Source: Effrenium voratum (Eukaryota; Sar; Dinophyceae; Suessiales; Symbiodiniaceae). From it: DNA of 64,000 nt. Under the pieces are notes generated by a model. It did not search any database and had not been told where the DNA came from. It saw only the letters and a program-made list of their open reading frames with translations. Shown piece by piece: positions 10,818 to 22,100 of this stretch (positions are counted from its first letter, which is position 1; every line of letters starts with the position of its first letter). Where the stretch lies: contig CAUJNA010000487.1 in the NCBI GenBank assembly GCA_963377175.1, positions 1-64,000 on the forward strand, read 5' to 3'. A program made the position numbers and the translations under genes.

Positions 10818-13301
10818 TCATGAGTAGTCCACCATCCAGACTTGCCGAGAGGCCGTCAAATAGGGACGTAGCCCTGACCGCCTCCACCAGGGAGGGAATG
10901 GCATCAGGCGAGGAGACAGACATGTAGCCGGTTCAACCCCCGGGAAGTGCCTGATAAGAAGGGCCCAAGCCGCCATCAAGACATTCGCTGCCAGGACCGA
11001 GAGAGAGCAGCCCTGAGCGATGCCATTGCAGTTGGCCAAGGGAGTAGGGTGGATGGCTCCCCGCCAGGAGAGATAGCGCCTGAAGTCGCAGTAATTGGAG
11101 CGCCACGCATTGGCCACAGAGGCTGGGAAGCCCAAGGCCACAAGGAGAGCAACAGTGTGGCTGGGGAGCAGGCGGTCGAAGCACTTGGAGCGGTCGATCT
11201 GGATGCCTGCAAAGACCTCATTGGTCGCCTTGGCCTCATGAAGATCAAGAGCAAGGTGATGGGTGATGTCATCCACCCGGCGGCCACTGACTCCGCCACA
11301 GACTTCAGCGGGGAGTACAAGGCGTTGCCACGCAGAGGAAGCACGGAACCTAGCCGAGGACCATGCAAGGTAAGAGATGGGAAGGACAGCGATGAGGCGT
11401 TTGGATAGGGGGCTGGGGCCCGCTCCTTTGTCAAGCACCGCCAGTCTGGCCGTGCCAAAGATACGGGGCATAGCCCACAAACCCGCCTCAACCTTGTTGA
11501 AGAGTGTGGCAAGGACCTGCAGCACCCGAAGCGGGAGAGCCTGGAGCTCCCGTGCGGACCAACCATCAAGGCCAGCAGAGGAGTCCACACTCCGAGCACA
11601 GATGGAGCGAGCCAGATCCTCCGGCGTGACAGCCGGGAGGTCAAGGGGCGTAGCCCGTTGCTCGAGCAGGTGTTGAATAGGCCTCATGAGCGGCTCGACC
11701 GGAATGCCATCAGCGTGGACAGCAAAGACAGTGTTCCACTGCTGGGCGGCATGCTCAAGTGCATCCGCAGGATGGTAGGCAGGCAGGCCATCCTGCCCGG
11801 CAAGGAGATTGGGGGAGGACGTGGTTGCCGCCCTGGCGAGGTGTTGAAACACAGCCTTCCCAGTATGCAGGGCGGAGTGACGGAGGCGCTCCTTCCACCG
11901 GCGGTAGGAGGCGCGTTGCCTTTGACGAGTGACTTCCTGGAGGCGGCACTCAATTCTCTCACAGAGATGGGCAGAGCCGCCAGGTGTGAGATCCTCAGAG
12001 TTCAGGGGAAATCGAAGGTCGCGCGCAAGCCGGCGGAACCGCCGGATGGTGGCACACGTGACGGCCGCATCAGGCACAGTCGTGACCGGCAGACGAGCCA
12101 GGCGGTAAAAGAGCTCCCGTGCAAGAGACAGGAGACGTGTGTGAAGAGTGATGGGGTGCGAAGGGGGCAGGGCCGCCTCGGGAGAGCGCTTGGGCCGGAT
12201 AGGGGGCAGGGTTCCACGAGTGCGGATCCCCCTGCCCCACTTGGCCCCAGAGTCGACCAACACACGTAGTGCAAAGTCAGAGAAGAGGGCCCAGGCCTGC
12301 TCCGAGCTGCTAGCCTCAGTGAGATCATGACTGTAGCTTTGCTGCCACGGATCCTCCGCGCATTGAGTTATCTGGGCAGGAGAAGCCAGGGCGGTCAAGT
12401 CCAGAGGGGCAAAGGACGCAAAGGCAACAGCACGAGGGGTCTCAGTGGGAGCAGAGAAAGTAAGCGAGACTGAGGCGTGCTGGTAGCCACAGAGCGGAGT
12501 AACGCAGGCCTGCTCCAAGAGATGGAGCGCATGCTCACTGAGAAAGACCGTGTCAATAGCGGTAGTAGGGACCTCAGGGGTCCAGTGCTTATCGCGGCAG
12601 AAGGTAGGGGCACGGGTGCCGTCACAGTCCAGAGGGGCTAGTGGGTCGACCCAAGCCCCCGTGCTGCAAGCGTCCGCAAGCGAAGCATAGGACAGAGGGT
12701 CCGCTTGGAAGTCGCCGGCGAAAACAACAGGAAAGTCCTGGACGAATTGGGCAGCGAAGTCCAGTATCCTGGTGAGGAGCTCATCATTGTGCTGGTGGGT
12801 GGGCTCATCAGAGGAGGCCCCAGACACACCATAGAAGTTGATGAGGAGAAAGCGGAGCCTCCCAAAGACAGCCCACGATGCCTGAACCCGCCCAGTAGCC
12901 AGCAAGGAGCCAAGGTGGCCAGTAACATCCTTCGAGACATCGAAGTCGTAGACAACGCACGCCTGAGAAAGGACGGCGAGGCCCCACCACTCAACTCTGC
13001 GGACACCATTGACGTCCGCCGTGATGGGCAGGAGGGGACCAGGGGTAAGCTGGCGGTTGGCCTCATGGGCCCGATAACGGGCGGTGCGAATGTTGTCCGC
13101 CGAAAGGCGGGCCTCCTGCAGCAGAAGAACATCGGCAGAACAGTCAAGCAAATCCGGGTGCGCCAAGAAAGAACCGACATTGTGCGAATGAAATGTGAGA
13201 GGCCCTTCGCCAGGAAAGCCAAGGGTAGCGTCAAAGCAAAACTGAGTAAAGAGAGTGGGAGCTGCCCAGCTGGGGAGCGGGAGACGGCACCCATAGCACA
13301 T
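10818..13301 (-). pseudogene. LINE endonuclease plus reverse transcriptase N-terminal part
   Basis: Longest LINE frame, about 827 codons from the ATG at 13301. Endonuclease: L-L-L-Q-E-A-R (catalytic Glu), I-N-F-Y-G-V, V-V-F-A-G-D-F-Q (usually G-D-F-N), then the C-terminal H-A-S-V; together these mark an APE-type nuclease that nicks target DNA. Reverse transcriptase: I-D-R-S-K-C-F-D-R-L (motif A with its Asp) and G-I-A-Q-G-C-S-L-S (motif B). The frame stops just where the Y-x-D-D motif C should be (W-M-V-D-Y-S then stop), so the polymerase is broken. The ATG straddles the insertion junction and may not be the native start. Confidence 0.75.
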
Positions 13302-13419
13302 AAGGGTACCCTTTTTTCTGTAGTCTATTTTAGTAGGGGAACCCTCCCCCAAAAAAGTTGGTAAAAGGGCACTACTGGCGGACCTAGATCAAACAAAAAG
13401 ACCCGGGCGCTCGCTCGGC

Positions 13420-13479
13420 CTCCGCATGGAGCTCCTGCTTCCGCGCCAACTGGCACGCGGACTCCGCGGTCTTGGCCTC
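13420..13479 (-). CDS. Coiled-coil gene, exon 30
   Basis: 60 nt, 20 codons: acceptor GGTTAG|GAG, E-A-K-T-A-E-S-A-C-Q-L-A-R-K-Q-E-L-H-A-E, donor GAG|GCCGAG (GC). The E-A-K-T-A-E start recalls module B. The intron that follows holds the MITE and LINE. Confidence 0.55.
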
Positions 13480-14563
13480 CTAACCAGTGACCCATTCAAC
13501 GTTGGTCCGTGGGATGACCCGAAGCTGCAGCACCTTTTTGTGGAACACGTTGATTTATGATCCCGTGGTAGGATTTTGGTAGAACACGTTTATTTTTATT
13601 TATGATCCCGTTGAGGGTAGGTTGGTAAAACTGACTCGCAAAAAGTGGAGCCTCAAAGCTTTCAACCAATGGTTTGAAATCAGCCCTGAACACTCGCCTT
13701 GCCCTTGCGCGCACCCTTGACAGTGGATTTCCTTTTGCAAGTCAAACCCGTCGTGGGTTTTGGTCATATTCCAACGACCGGAGCAACCCGTGGGTTTGCT
13801 AGGTGCTTTCTGTGGGAATCTGACATCCCCAACCATATCTAGATATGTACATATTTTCAGGACATGTCAGTGAGGTTCTGTTAAATTAAACGTGGAGGGA
13901 GCTCCTTAAACTAGGGTCGCCAACCTATGGGGTACACAAGGGTCATAAGGAGAACCAAACCAGGGAAACAGCAAGGAATCAGTACGCTTGATTCTAGGGC
14001 TTCTCGATTCAACCGTCGTGCTATCCAAACATGAGTCTCTGATGCTCAGCGGTTTTCTGCAAAGGATGCATGAAAAGAATGGGAAAGTCACCCACTGACA
14101 AAAGTATTGCCATTGATACTGTAGATGGACGAAATATATGATGATTCCCCTCTAAATACCAACAAAAACGATGCTTTCATCCATGGTTTCATTTCGTGGC
14201 GGATTTCGCCTCCACCCATAGTGGTCTACTGTTGGAGGAGGGCCCACCCACACTGCTACAGATCGATTGGCACTAGATTCTTGGCTGGAATTCGGACCCC
14301 AGCCACGAAAACCTGTATGTTTTGCCTGGTGAGCGGGAAAAAAACCCACAAAAACAGGCAAAACACATCAGAAAGGGGAGCTAATTCTGGGGAAGGATTG
14401 ATTGGCACCAGATTCAAGAAAACCAAGCAAACGCCAAAAAAGGCAAAAAAAAAAAGAGGAGCTACTTCTGGGGAAGGTAACCAAGGGGACTCCAAAAACA
14501 GGCAAAAAAAACAAACAGGGCAGCGGACAGGTCTGGCGGAAGGATCCAGCGGCTCAAGCTGTC

Positions 14564-14611
14564 CTTGGTGCCGATCCCCGAGAGCTCCTCCCGGAGACTT
14601 TTCAGCTGGTC
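14564..14611 (-). CDS. Coiled-coil gene, exon 29 (C-like)
   Basis: 48 nt, 16 codons, phase 0: acceptor GCACCAG|GAC, D-Q-L-K-S-L-R-E-E-L-S-G-I-G-T-K, donor AAG|GACAGC (GA). One codon longer than standard C. Confidence 0.55.
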
Positions 14612-15537
14612 CTGGTGCAAGCGGCAGACCCCCGGCAGAGCCCCGGCCCCAGAGCCCAACTGGAGTCCCAAGGTGGAGGTTTAAAATACCCTCCCAAAAC
14701 AACACCCTCAAAACTCGGTTGCTTTCTGCGAAGCCCTGCTAAAAAAGTTTAACTTTTAGTGGTTGAATGGAAAACCCATTAGGTGGCAAAAAGTTAGCCT
14801 AACATCCAAGTAAAATGCACCGAAGCTCAACAAAAAGAGAGAGACTCGAAGAGGTCTGTCTGAAAATGGAACTTGATCCCCTTTAGATGGTTTGGATGGG
14901 AAAGTCAACGGAGGGAAGCCAAACAACTTTGAGAAGTGTAACTAAATAATTCACATGCATCATGACCTTTTGATCATGACAGCATTCCGTTTTGAGGTCC
15001 CCTACAAACCCCCTCTAATCCTGGAAGGCCCCAAAGTGCCCGACTCACTCTACGAATGCCATCGACCAAAAACCAATACATAGCACGAAGATTGGGGGAC
15101 CCCCAACCTTGAGTTCGACCTGACAACCGAGCCCATTCCCCGAAAAATACAAACAAACGGTTGGTGGAAACAAGCATGGTCGAGGGACTTGACTCAAATG
15201 GCTCAAACCAAAAAGGGCCACCAATGAAGGCAGCCCGAAATGCGACCCACATGGCGACGACATTCAGATCACCAAACCACCCATCCAAAGCGCCAAGTAA
15301 AGCTTAGCTGGTATGTAACACATTTATATAGAGGTGAGCACAAGGGTGATTCGATACAAAACGCCCAAGCAAAACAACATGACGAGCGCACATAATGAGT
15401 CCCACCACGTCGAAAGCAAAGGAAAACATATAAACAGCCAAAGCAAAACAAAATGATTCTGTTTCGTTAAAGCTCACCAGACAGAACTTCCTCGGCGAAT
15501 CGGCGAGCAGAATAATCGGGCGAATCGGCATCGGCTC

Positions 15538-15629
15538 CTTAAGCTCCGCGGTGCGCGTCTCCAGCTCCGCCGCCTGGCGGCTGCTGCGCTCCGCGCTGCT
15601 CAGAGCCGCCGCCTTGGCCTCCACCAGGC
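15538..15629 (-). CDS. Coiled-coil gene, exon 28 (module B, copy 3)
   Basis: 92 nt: acceptor CTCGAG|GC, L-V-E-A-K-A-A-A-L-S-S-A-E-R-S-S, ending L-E-T-R-T-A-E-L-K, donor AAG|GAGCCG (GA). Confidence 0.65.
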
Positions 15630-16371
15630 CTCGAGGCGGGGAGGGGGGGGGCGTGATGGAGGCCGCTCACAAGAAAAAAACGCGTCCAACCCTTTTCAGG
15701 GCAAAACAATGGAGAACAAAACGCATGGAGGATCCGGGATGTTCGTTTTGTTGGTCGATTTGTTTGTCTTCCAGAGATGTTTTGGGATTGGTTTGGGGCT
15801 GCGATGTTTGGGCCCCAAGTGAGTGAACACACTGCCAACCCATGGACATGGAGGATGGGGTTATAGTAAACCCATTGACTTTAGGTCTATTGCTTGCTAG
15901 TTGTAGGGGAATGAGGGAATGCCCTCGTAGTTTCATTGAAAGGGAATCCTAGCTCAAGACTAGTTGAAATCCGCTACTGCGAACCCAGAGTGTGCTTGGG
16001 GGCGCCTTTGGCTACAAGATGTCTGTAACGAACTCCCCCTTGCCTGGAAGATACCTCCGCTAAGCCAGGGAGTACCAGTAGTCTCAGCGGCCAATAAAAG
16101 TTGATCACTCTGCCCGGCTCGGGACTCTACAAAGCCCCTCCACCACGGCAGATCCTGAAGCAAAGTCAACACCAGGTATGGGAAAGGCCACCCCACATGG
16201 GGTCTAGATTGGTGCCTCCACTAAAACCGCGCTGGAGGTGTTCCAACAAACAGCGGAAGCAGAATCCGGAACACCACCAATCTGGAGAAGAAAAAAACAT
16301 GTGAGCAGCTGGGAATGCGTGGCTGGTGACAAAGCGACCATGTCCTCAACAGCTCCAACTCTCGATCCAGC

Positions 16372-16448
16372 CTTCTGAGCATTGCGACTGCAGCGAAGAC
16401 AGGCGCTCCAATCGGCTGTCCATGCGCCGCAGGCCCTCTTCCAACTTC
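16372..16448 (-). CDS. Coiled-coil gene, exon 27 (module A, copy 3; downstream of the provirus)
   Basis: 77 nt: acceptor CTCGCCAG|G, K-L-E-E-G-L-R-R-M-D-S-R-L-E-R-L-S-S, donor AGAAG|GCTGGA (GC). In frame with exon 26 across the 23-kb intron that holds the provirus. Confidence 0.65.
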
Positions 16449-18035
16449 CTGGCGAGTGCTACGACTCCAAAATCTTCCCTCCGCCTCAGATTGGAAAAAA
16501 CAGCTTGACGCCGCCCTCCACGTCCAGTGTTGATGGGATGAGGGCTGAGACGCGGAACAAAGTGTGTTGGAACACCCAAAAGAGCGAAGCGGTCACAGGT
16601 TGCTCGCGCCGCCTGAAGCTTTCTCAACTCTGCCAGCGTGCGCAGCCGAGTGGAAGGAGTGGCTCGCCTTAAGCTTCCATTTGCGTTTTTGCCCCCTGGA
16701 AGAAATAGAAATGTCCAGTAGTGATAGATTCCCTTTAAAACCAGCAAGGGAAAATATAAAATGCTCTTAAGCAAATGGATGTAAGTCAAAGCCCTGTGAT
16801 GTTGGGCAAAGTCTTTGTTCGCCGTCCCTTCGGGAAAAACAACTCCCATTTGTCCCTGCGCGCCAAAAAAAGCACTCTTGCATGTTCAAGCCACAGACTA
16901 TAACCACCCCGCTTGTCCCAGTTGTGACCACAAATGACTTGCTAATGTTAACCTATGAATCAACCCCTGTGTATCTTCAAGGGGGGCGCTCCCCTCAGTG
17001 ATTGCCTTGCCAAGGACACCCCCCCTGAACATCCAAGCCAAACAGATCCGATCCGATCCGGCGATCCGGCGATCCGCCTGTCGCTGGACTGACAGCTCTC
17101 GACTTCTGCAAAGATGCCTCGCGGCTCCGCAATGCTAAGGCCGCGAAGGGTTGCTCAGGCCGAAACATTTCGAGCAGAAACCCCCCCAACATTCCCGAGC
17201 TTAGTCTCGGAGCCCCAAATGTCGGCAGACGGATTGGCAACCAAGTGCCATCCGAAAAGGAGACGTCACCCAACACCGATCTCATTCTCCGATTTTTGGG
17301 AAGGGATCCTGTTTTCGCAACGGGTCCCCGCAACCTGCTTCTTGACTCTCTACCTGTTGTTCTTCCGGGGTCCAAGAAACCGGGGTCCAAAAACATCCCC
17401 TGTCCGAAAGTCCCAGCCGATCCCATGGGGTGCCCCGTCGAAGCAGCTGGCAACCCAAGAGCCTTCATCGCTTCATGGATAAGCTCGTGTTCTCCCGGGG
17501 TGAGTCGAAAAACAATGGACAGAAGTCCCGGAAGCGCTAGCGCGACGTGAGGAATTCCGACATATTTGTCCGCCCGACCGGCTCGTGTTTGGTTGCTGGC
17601 TTGTTTGCTTTGGTGGTGGGCGAACGAAGATTCGTGACCAACAACAAATGTCTTGGATATCCCTCGGAAATGCGTCGGGCACGTATTGTAAGGCTCCGTG
17701 ACCAAAGAAAATGTTGAGCATCCCTGATGAATTTGTCCGGGACGAATTATGAGGTTCCCTGTTTCCTGTCCTTGGGCAATGTGTCGGTCACGTATGCAGA
17801 CAGCGTCAACAGCTGGCTAGCATAGCAATCTTACAAACCCGGCAAGGAGGCCTCGCAATCGAAAGTCCCTCCCCTCAACCCTTTGCTTCCCTCAGTCCAA
17901 ATAGATGAGGAGCAAGCAAGGGAAGAGCAAGGAAGCCAAGAAGCAAGCAAAGAACCAGGAAAAAGGAGAAGCAAACAACAGAGCGGGAACCTTCCTTTGT
18001 TTGTTCTTTCTTTTGGCCGGGGGGGGGGGGGGGGG
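16449..18035. other. Provirus-bearing intron, part downstream of the provirus; ends in the G17 target run
   Basis: About 1.6 kb without a convincing exon. The last 17 bases (18019-18035) are a pure G run directly abutting the left terminal repeat of the virus. Confidence 0.5.
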
Positions 18036-18496
18036 AAAAATACATAAAATGGCACTTCTAACATCAAACCCAAATAATCAAACAGCATACAACAAAATCA
18101 GCAAAATTCACAGAAAACAAGATAAGAACCACCAAGCAACTCAAAAACCAGAACAACCCCCAACAAAATATTTAATCAAAGCATAAAACATTAAATAATT
18201 CAAACAAGCATACCAACAAAACAGCAAAAATAAAAACCATCAAAGAACCCAATCTCAAAAACACACAAAATCAAAAACAAAGCAACATACCATCAAAAAA
18301 TATCAGAAGAGTATCAAACAAAATAAAATACAAACAGCCAAAGCACGAAAAAATCAAAAGAGCATACCAAGTTCAAACAACGCACTTTGAAAGAGTCAGC
18401 CAAATCAAGAAAAAATAAAATATTTCAATCTTTACAAACTATAAGTACAGTATAATTATAACATATAGAATTTTACATGTTATTATTATAGTATGA
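18036..18496. repeat. PLV left terminal inverted repeat (461 bp)
   Basis: Matches the reverse complement of 39089-39549 at every position I compared except one (T at 18169 against A on the complement of 39416). Purine-biased, A-rich on the + strand. The stop codon of the first viral gene begins at the next base (18497), so the repeat is non-coding to its last base. Confidence 0.95.
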
Positions 18497-19021
18497 TTAT
18501 AATTTCAGTACAGGATAATAATTTAATTGACAAATCTTTCTTCTTTCATACATCATTTTAAAAATAATATTAATATCTCTCAATGTATTTTGAATATTAA
18601 ACTTTTTACTTTCAATAAATAATTTGATATTTTCTTTAACATCTTCTCCTTTATCTTGACTATAACACAACAACCATAATATATCATCCATCATTTCATA
18701 TTTTTTCTTACTAATTTTAAGAAACTGTTTAACATAATCATAAGGTGGTATTTTATTTACAGTTAGAAATATTAAAATATCATCTTCTACATTTCTATGT
18801 CGAATTCTTTTTATTCCCAACAGACATCTGATTAATTCTTGATAATATCTCCAATTTCTACAAATTTTACATAAATCTTCTTCATCCATTGAATAATTAA
18901 TAATATTATTCACTATTTCATTAGGTAAATTTAATTTATACAATTCCATATTTTCTTTTTTGAAGTGACAACAATCATAGCATTTTTTATTGATATAATT
19001 ATTGATTTTATCACCGTTCAT
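18497..19021 (-). CDS. PLV hypothetical protein with F-box-like segment
   Basis: 174 residues, not recognised as a known family. Residues about 33-55 (L-P-N-E-I-V-N-N-I-I-N-Y-S-M-D) resemble the L-P-x-E-I helix start of F-box-like motifs; a C-Y-D-C-C-H patch lies near the N-terminus (about 14-19). The rest is K/I/N-rich and helical-looking. It is the outermost left gene, transcribed toward the terminal repeat and ending one base inside it. A similar L-P-x-E-I start occurs in the 171-residue protein at 34466-34981. A ubiquitin-adaptor role would be speculation. Confidence 0.65.
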   Translation of the reverse strand: MNGDKINNYINKKCYDCCHFKKENMELYKLNLPNEIVNNIINYSMDEEDLCKICRNWRYYQELIRCLLGIKRIRHRNVEDDILIFLTVNKIPPYDYVKQFLKISKKKYEMMDDILWLLCYSQDKGEDVKENIKLFIESKKFNIQNTLRDINIIFKMMYERRKICQLNYYPVLKL

Positions 19022-19117
19022 TTTCCTCTTATTATATTAAGGTTTTAAATCTTTAAGTATATTTTCTAAAAAGTCACTTAAAGAAATAAACACATTAAAT
19101 TTATATAGTATAGTATT

Positions 19118-22100
19118 ATGAAACATGTTATAGATTATCTGTTGAATAATGATAAAGCGGAAATTCCAAAAAGAGGAAACAAGGAATTAAAATCAATAAT
19201 TATAGATGGTAGACAATTTAGATACAACAAAGAAAAACCCATCTCAAATGTTTTGAACAAGAAATTAAAATCAGAAGCAAGAACTAATGAGTATAATAGT
19301 TATGCAACAAAAACATTGCGCTCAACATACCTAAAACAAAGAATGAAAAATGCAATGACAAAATATGCAATCAAAAATAAATTCCAAGTAACAGACCAAC
19401 AATCAGCTTTCAAAAGTTATGCTAATTCTATAAAACTAGTAAATAAACATTTTCAAGGTGAAAAGGCACTATCAATGATACACCACCAAAAAGATAGACT
19501 TTTGACCTTTTTGAAAACTAATAGAGCAATGAAACTGAATATAAGGGCAGAAGGTTTATTTTATCATTATTATGATGATGATGGAGTAATAAAACATACA
19601 GAGATACTTTATAATTTACCTGCTACAAGGTCAAACATATATAATGAAACCGATTTGGATGAAGCAATTGAAAAATCAATCAAAGAGATTTTATTGAACA
19701 TAGAAAAGTTAGAAGGTTCAGCATCTAATTTAAAATTTATAAAGATATTATCAATAACAATCCATTATGACAAATATGACCCAACTAGGGCGGGTAGTTA
19801 TATAGATTTACCAGAATGGATTAAACTAAAAAAGGCATGTATTAATATCAAAAACAAAGATAACAAATGTTTTAAATATAGTGTTCAAAGTGTAGTGTTT
19901 GATATAATTAATAAATCAAATTCCCAAGAAATGTTCCATTACAACAAATTAAACGACAATATCTTAAACTGGGAAGGTGTTAAATTTCCAACTGGTAATA
20001 AAGATATTGAAAGGTTTGAAGAAAATAATAGTAAGTTAGTTTCAATCAATGTTTATGAAATTGATGATACTTTGAATGAAAAGAAAATTATAATTGATTA
20101 CAGAACTAAAACAAGAGATGCTAAACATCAAATAAACCTTTTGAAAATTGAAATCAATAATAATAATCATTATGTAGTTATTAAAAGTCTAAGTCGTTTA
20201 ATGAACTGGCAAACAAACAAAAATGACCAACCAAAACATTATTGTCATTATTGTTCTCATGCCTTTACTAGAAAGGATTTATTAACAAAACATTATGAAA
20301 CTGGTTGTATGGCAACACATGGACAACAGTTTAAATTACCAAAAGAAGGTAGTTATATTGAATTTGAAAAATACAATACAAAATTAAAATGTCCATTTGT
20401 TGTTTATGGAGATTTTGAGTGTATAACTGTAAATTCAAATAATGGCATCAAGGGCACGTATCAGGAACATAAACCATGCGGTTATATGTTGAATGTTGTA
20501 AATTCTATTGATAATACAAGTCAACCTTTTTTATACCGTGGAGAGGATTGTTTAGACCACTTTGTAAATAAATTAAGAGAAATTAAAAAAGATATTTTTG
20601 ATAAAATGAATGTTAATAAACCAATGGATATTACAGATGAACAAGAAGCAGAATTTAGAAAAGCTACTGTATGTTCAATATGTAATAAGAATTTTAAACC
20701 AGAAGATACAAAAGTCAGAGACGCCTCGCCAGAGGCTCACGAGACTACCCTTTCTTCCAAAGGAAGAAAGGTTCGTGACCACTGTCATTTTACTGGTGAG
20801 TATAGAGGTTGTGCTCACGAAAAATGTAATTTGGATTATTCATTTAGATATTTCAAGATACCAGTATTTTTTCATAATTTAAAAAACTATGACTCTCACT
20901 TAATAATAGGCAAAGCAAATGAAATAAATAAGGAATTGAACGAAAATAAGAGAATAGATGTAATAGCACAAAATAGCGAAAAGTTTATTACATTTTCATT
21001 TGGTTCATTACAGTTTAAAGATAGCATGGCTTTTCTCTCAGCATCTTTGGATAAATTAGTTAAGTTAAATAAATATGACATAGTAGGTAAAGATGAACAT
21101 GATAAACCTATATATAAAAAGCGGAATGACTGGAAGGATAATTTCCGATTTTCATCAGCAAATCCATATATTAGAAATAAAACCGATTTAGACTTATTAA
21201 CTGAAAAAGGAGTTTATCCTTACGACTACATGAATTCATTTGATAAATTCAATGAATCGCAATTACCGAATATAGAAGACTTTTACAGTAAATTATATGA
21301 AGAAGGTATAACAGATACACAACACACAAGGGCAAAAGTAATATGGGATAATTTCAATATCAAAAACCTAGGTGAATACCATGATTTATATTTGATGACA
21401 GATGCTTATTTGCTTAGTGATGTGTTTGAAAACTTTAGGGATATGTGTTTAAATTTTTATGGATTAGACCCTGCACATTACATAACATTACCTAATTATT
21501 CTTGGTCTGCCTTTTTATCTCTGACTGGTGTTAGACTTCAACAAATACATAATAAAGATATGTATGAAATGATTGAAAAAGGTCTTCGTGGCGGGATGAC
21601 TCAATGTGCTCATAAAAAAGTAGAAGCAAATAATAAATACATGAATGAACAATATGACTTGTCAAAACCATCAAGTTATATAAGTTATTTAGATGCTAAT
21701 AACTTGTATGGTCTGGCTATGAGTAAAAAACTACCGTTTGATAATTTCAATTGGTATTTTTCAAGGATGGATGAGAAGAAAGTATTAAGTTATAGCGATG
21801 ATGATGACAAAGGCTATATTTTAGAAGTTGATTTAGAATATCCAAAAGAATTACATGATTTACATAGAGATTATCCATTAGCACCAGAAATTATGAGTGT
21901 TAGTGAGAATATGCTTTCACCAGTTCAAAAAGAAATACATAAAAAATATTATGGAAAAGATGCATCTGATGAAAAAACAAATAAACTAATATTAAATGTT
22001 ATGGATAAGAAAAAGTATGTATTACATATATCAGCATTGAAGTTTTATTTAGAGCATGGATTAAAACTAAAGAAAGTCCATAGGGTAATTAGTTTTAATC

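Larger units (their letters stand above)
8369..13300 (-). mobile_element. Decayed LINE-type (non-LTR) retrotransposon
   Basis: About 4.9 kb on the minus strand, flanked by 15-bp direct repeats TAAGGGTACCCTTTT (8354-8368 and 13301-13315), a target-site duplication. In transcription order it holds an apurinic-type endonuclease, reverse transcriptase, a Cys/His zinc-knuckle-like patch, RNase H and a C-terminal tail, in several frames. No ORF1-like gene and no long poly(A) is seen. The open frame runs up to the 5' junction, so the copy may be 5'-truncated. It sits in the intron between exons 30 and 31. Confidence 0.8.
8327..13387. mobile_element. M1-type MITE-like element split by a LINE insertion
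   Basis: The outer pieces (8327-8368 and 13301-13387) are halves of the short element seen uninterrupted at 44510-44628 and 48495-48607. Left half: CTAGGTC... AGAATAAGGGTACCC; right half: CTGTAGTCTATTTTAGTAGG ... GGACCTAG. The outer ends are near-inverted repeats beginning CTAGGTC. The LINE body lies between. Confidence 0.7.
13480..16371. other. Introns around exons 28-29
   Basis: Holds an M2 palindromic-element copy at about 14119-14226 (TGTAGATGGACGAAAT ... CATTTCGTGG) and a short repeat at about 14738-14800 (TTAACTTTTAGTGG) seen again near 58482. No other gene recognised. Confidence 0.4.

Noticed and set aside
9542..12269. Plus-strand frames of 150-300 codons within the LINE
   Set aside because: Antisense shadows of the GC-rich retrotransposon coding strand, without motifs.
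17035..17130. Possible extra coiled-coil exon in the provirus intron (A-S-L-Q-K-S-R-A-V)
   Set aside because: Its AG|GCA start would need phase 0, but exon 26 leaves two bases and already joins exon 27 in frame; no module match.
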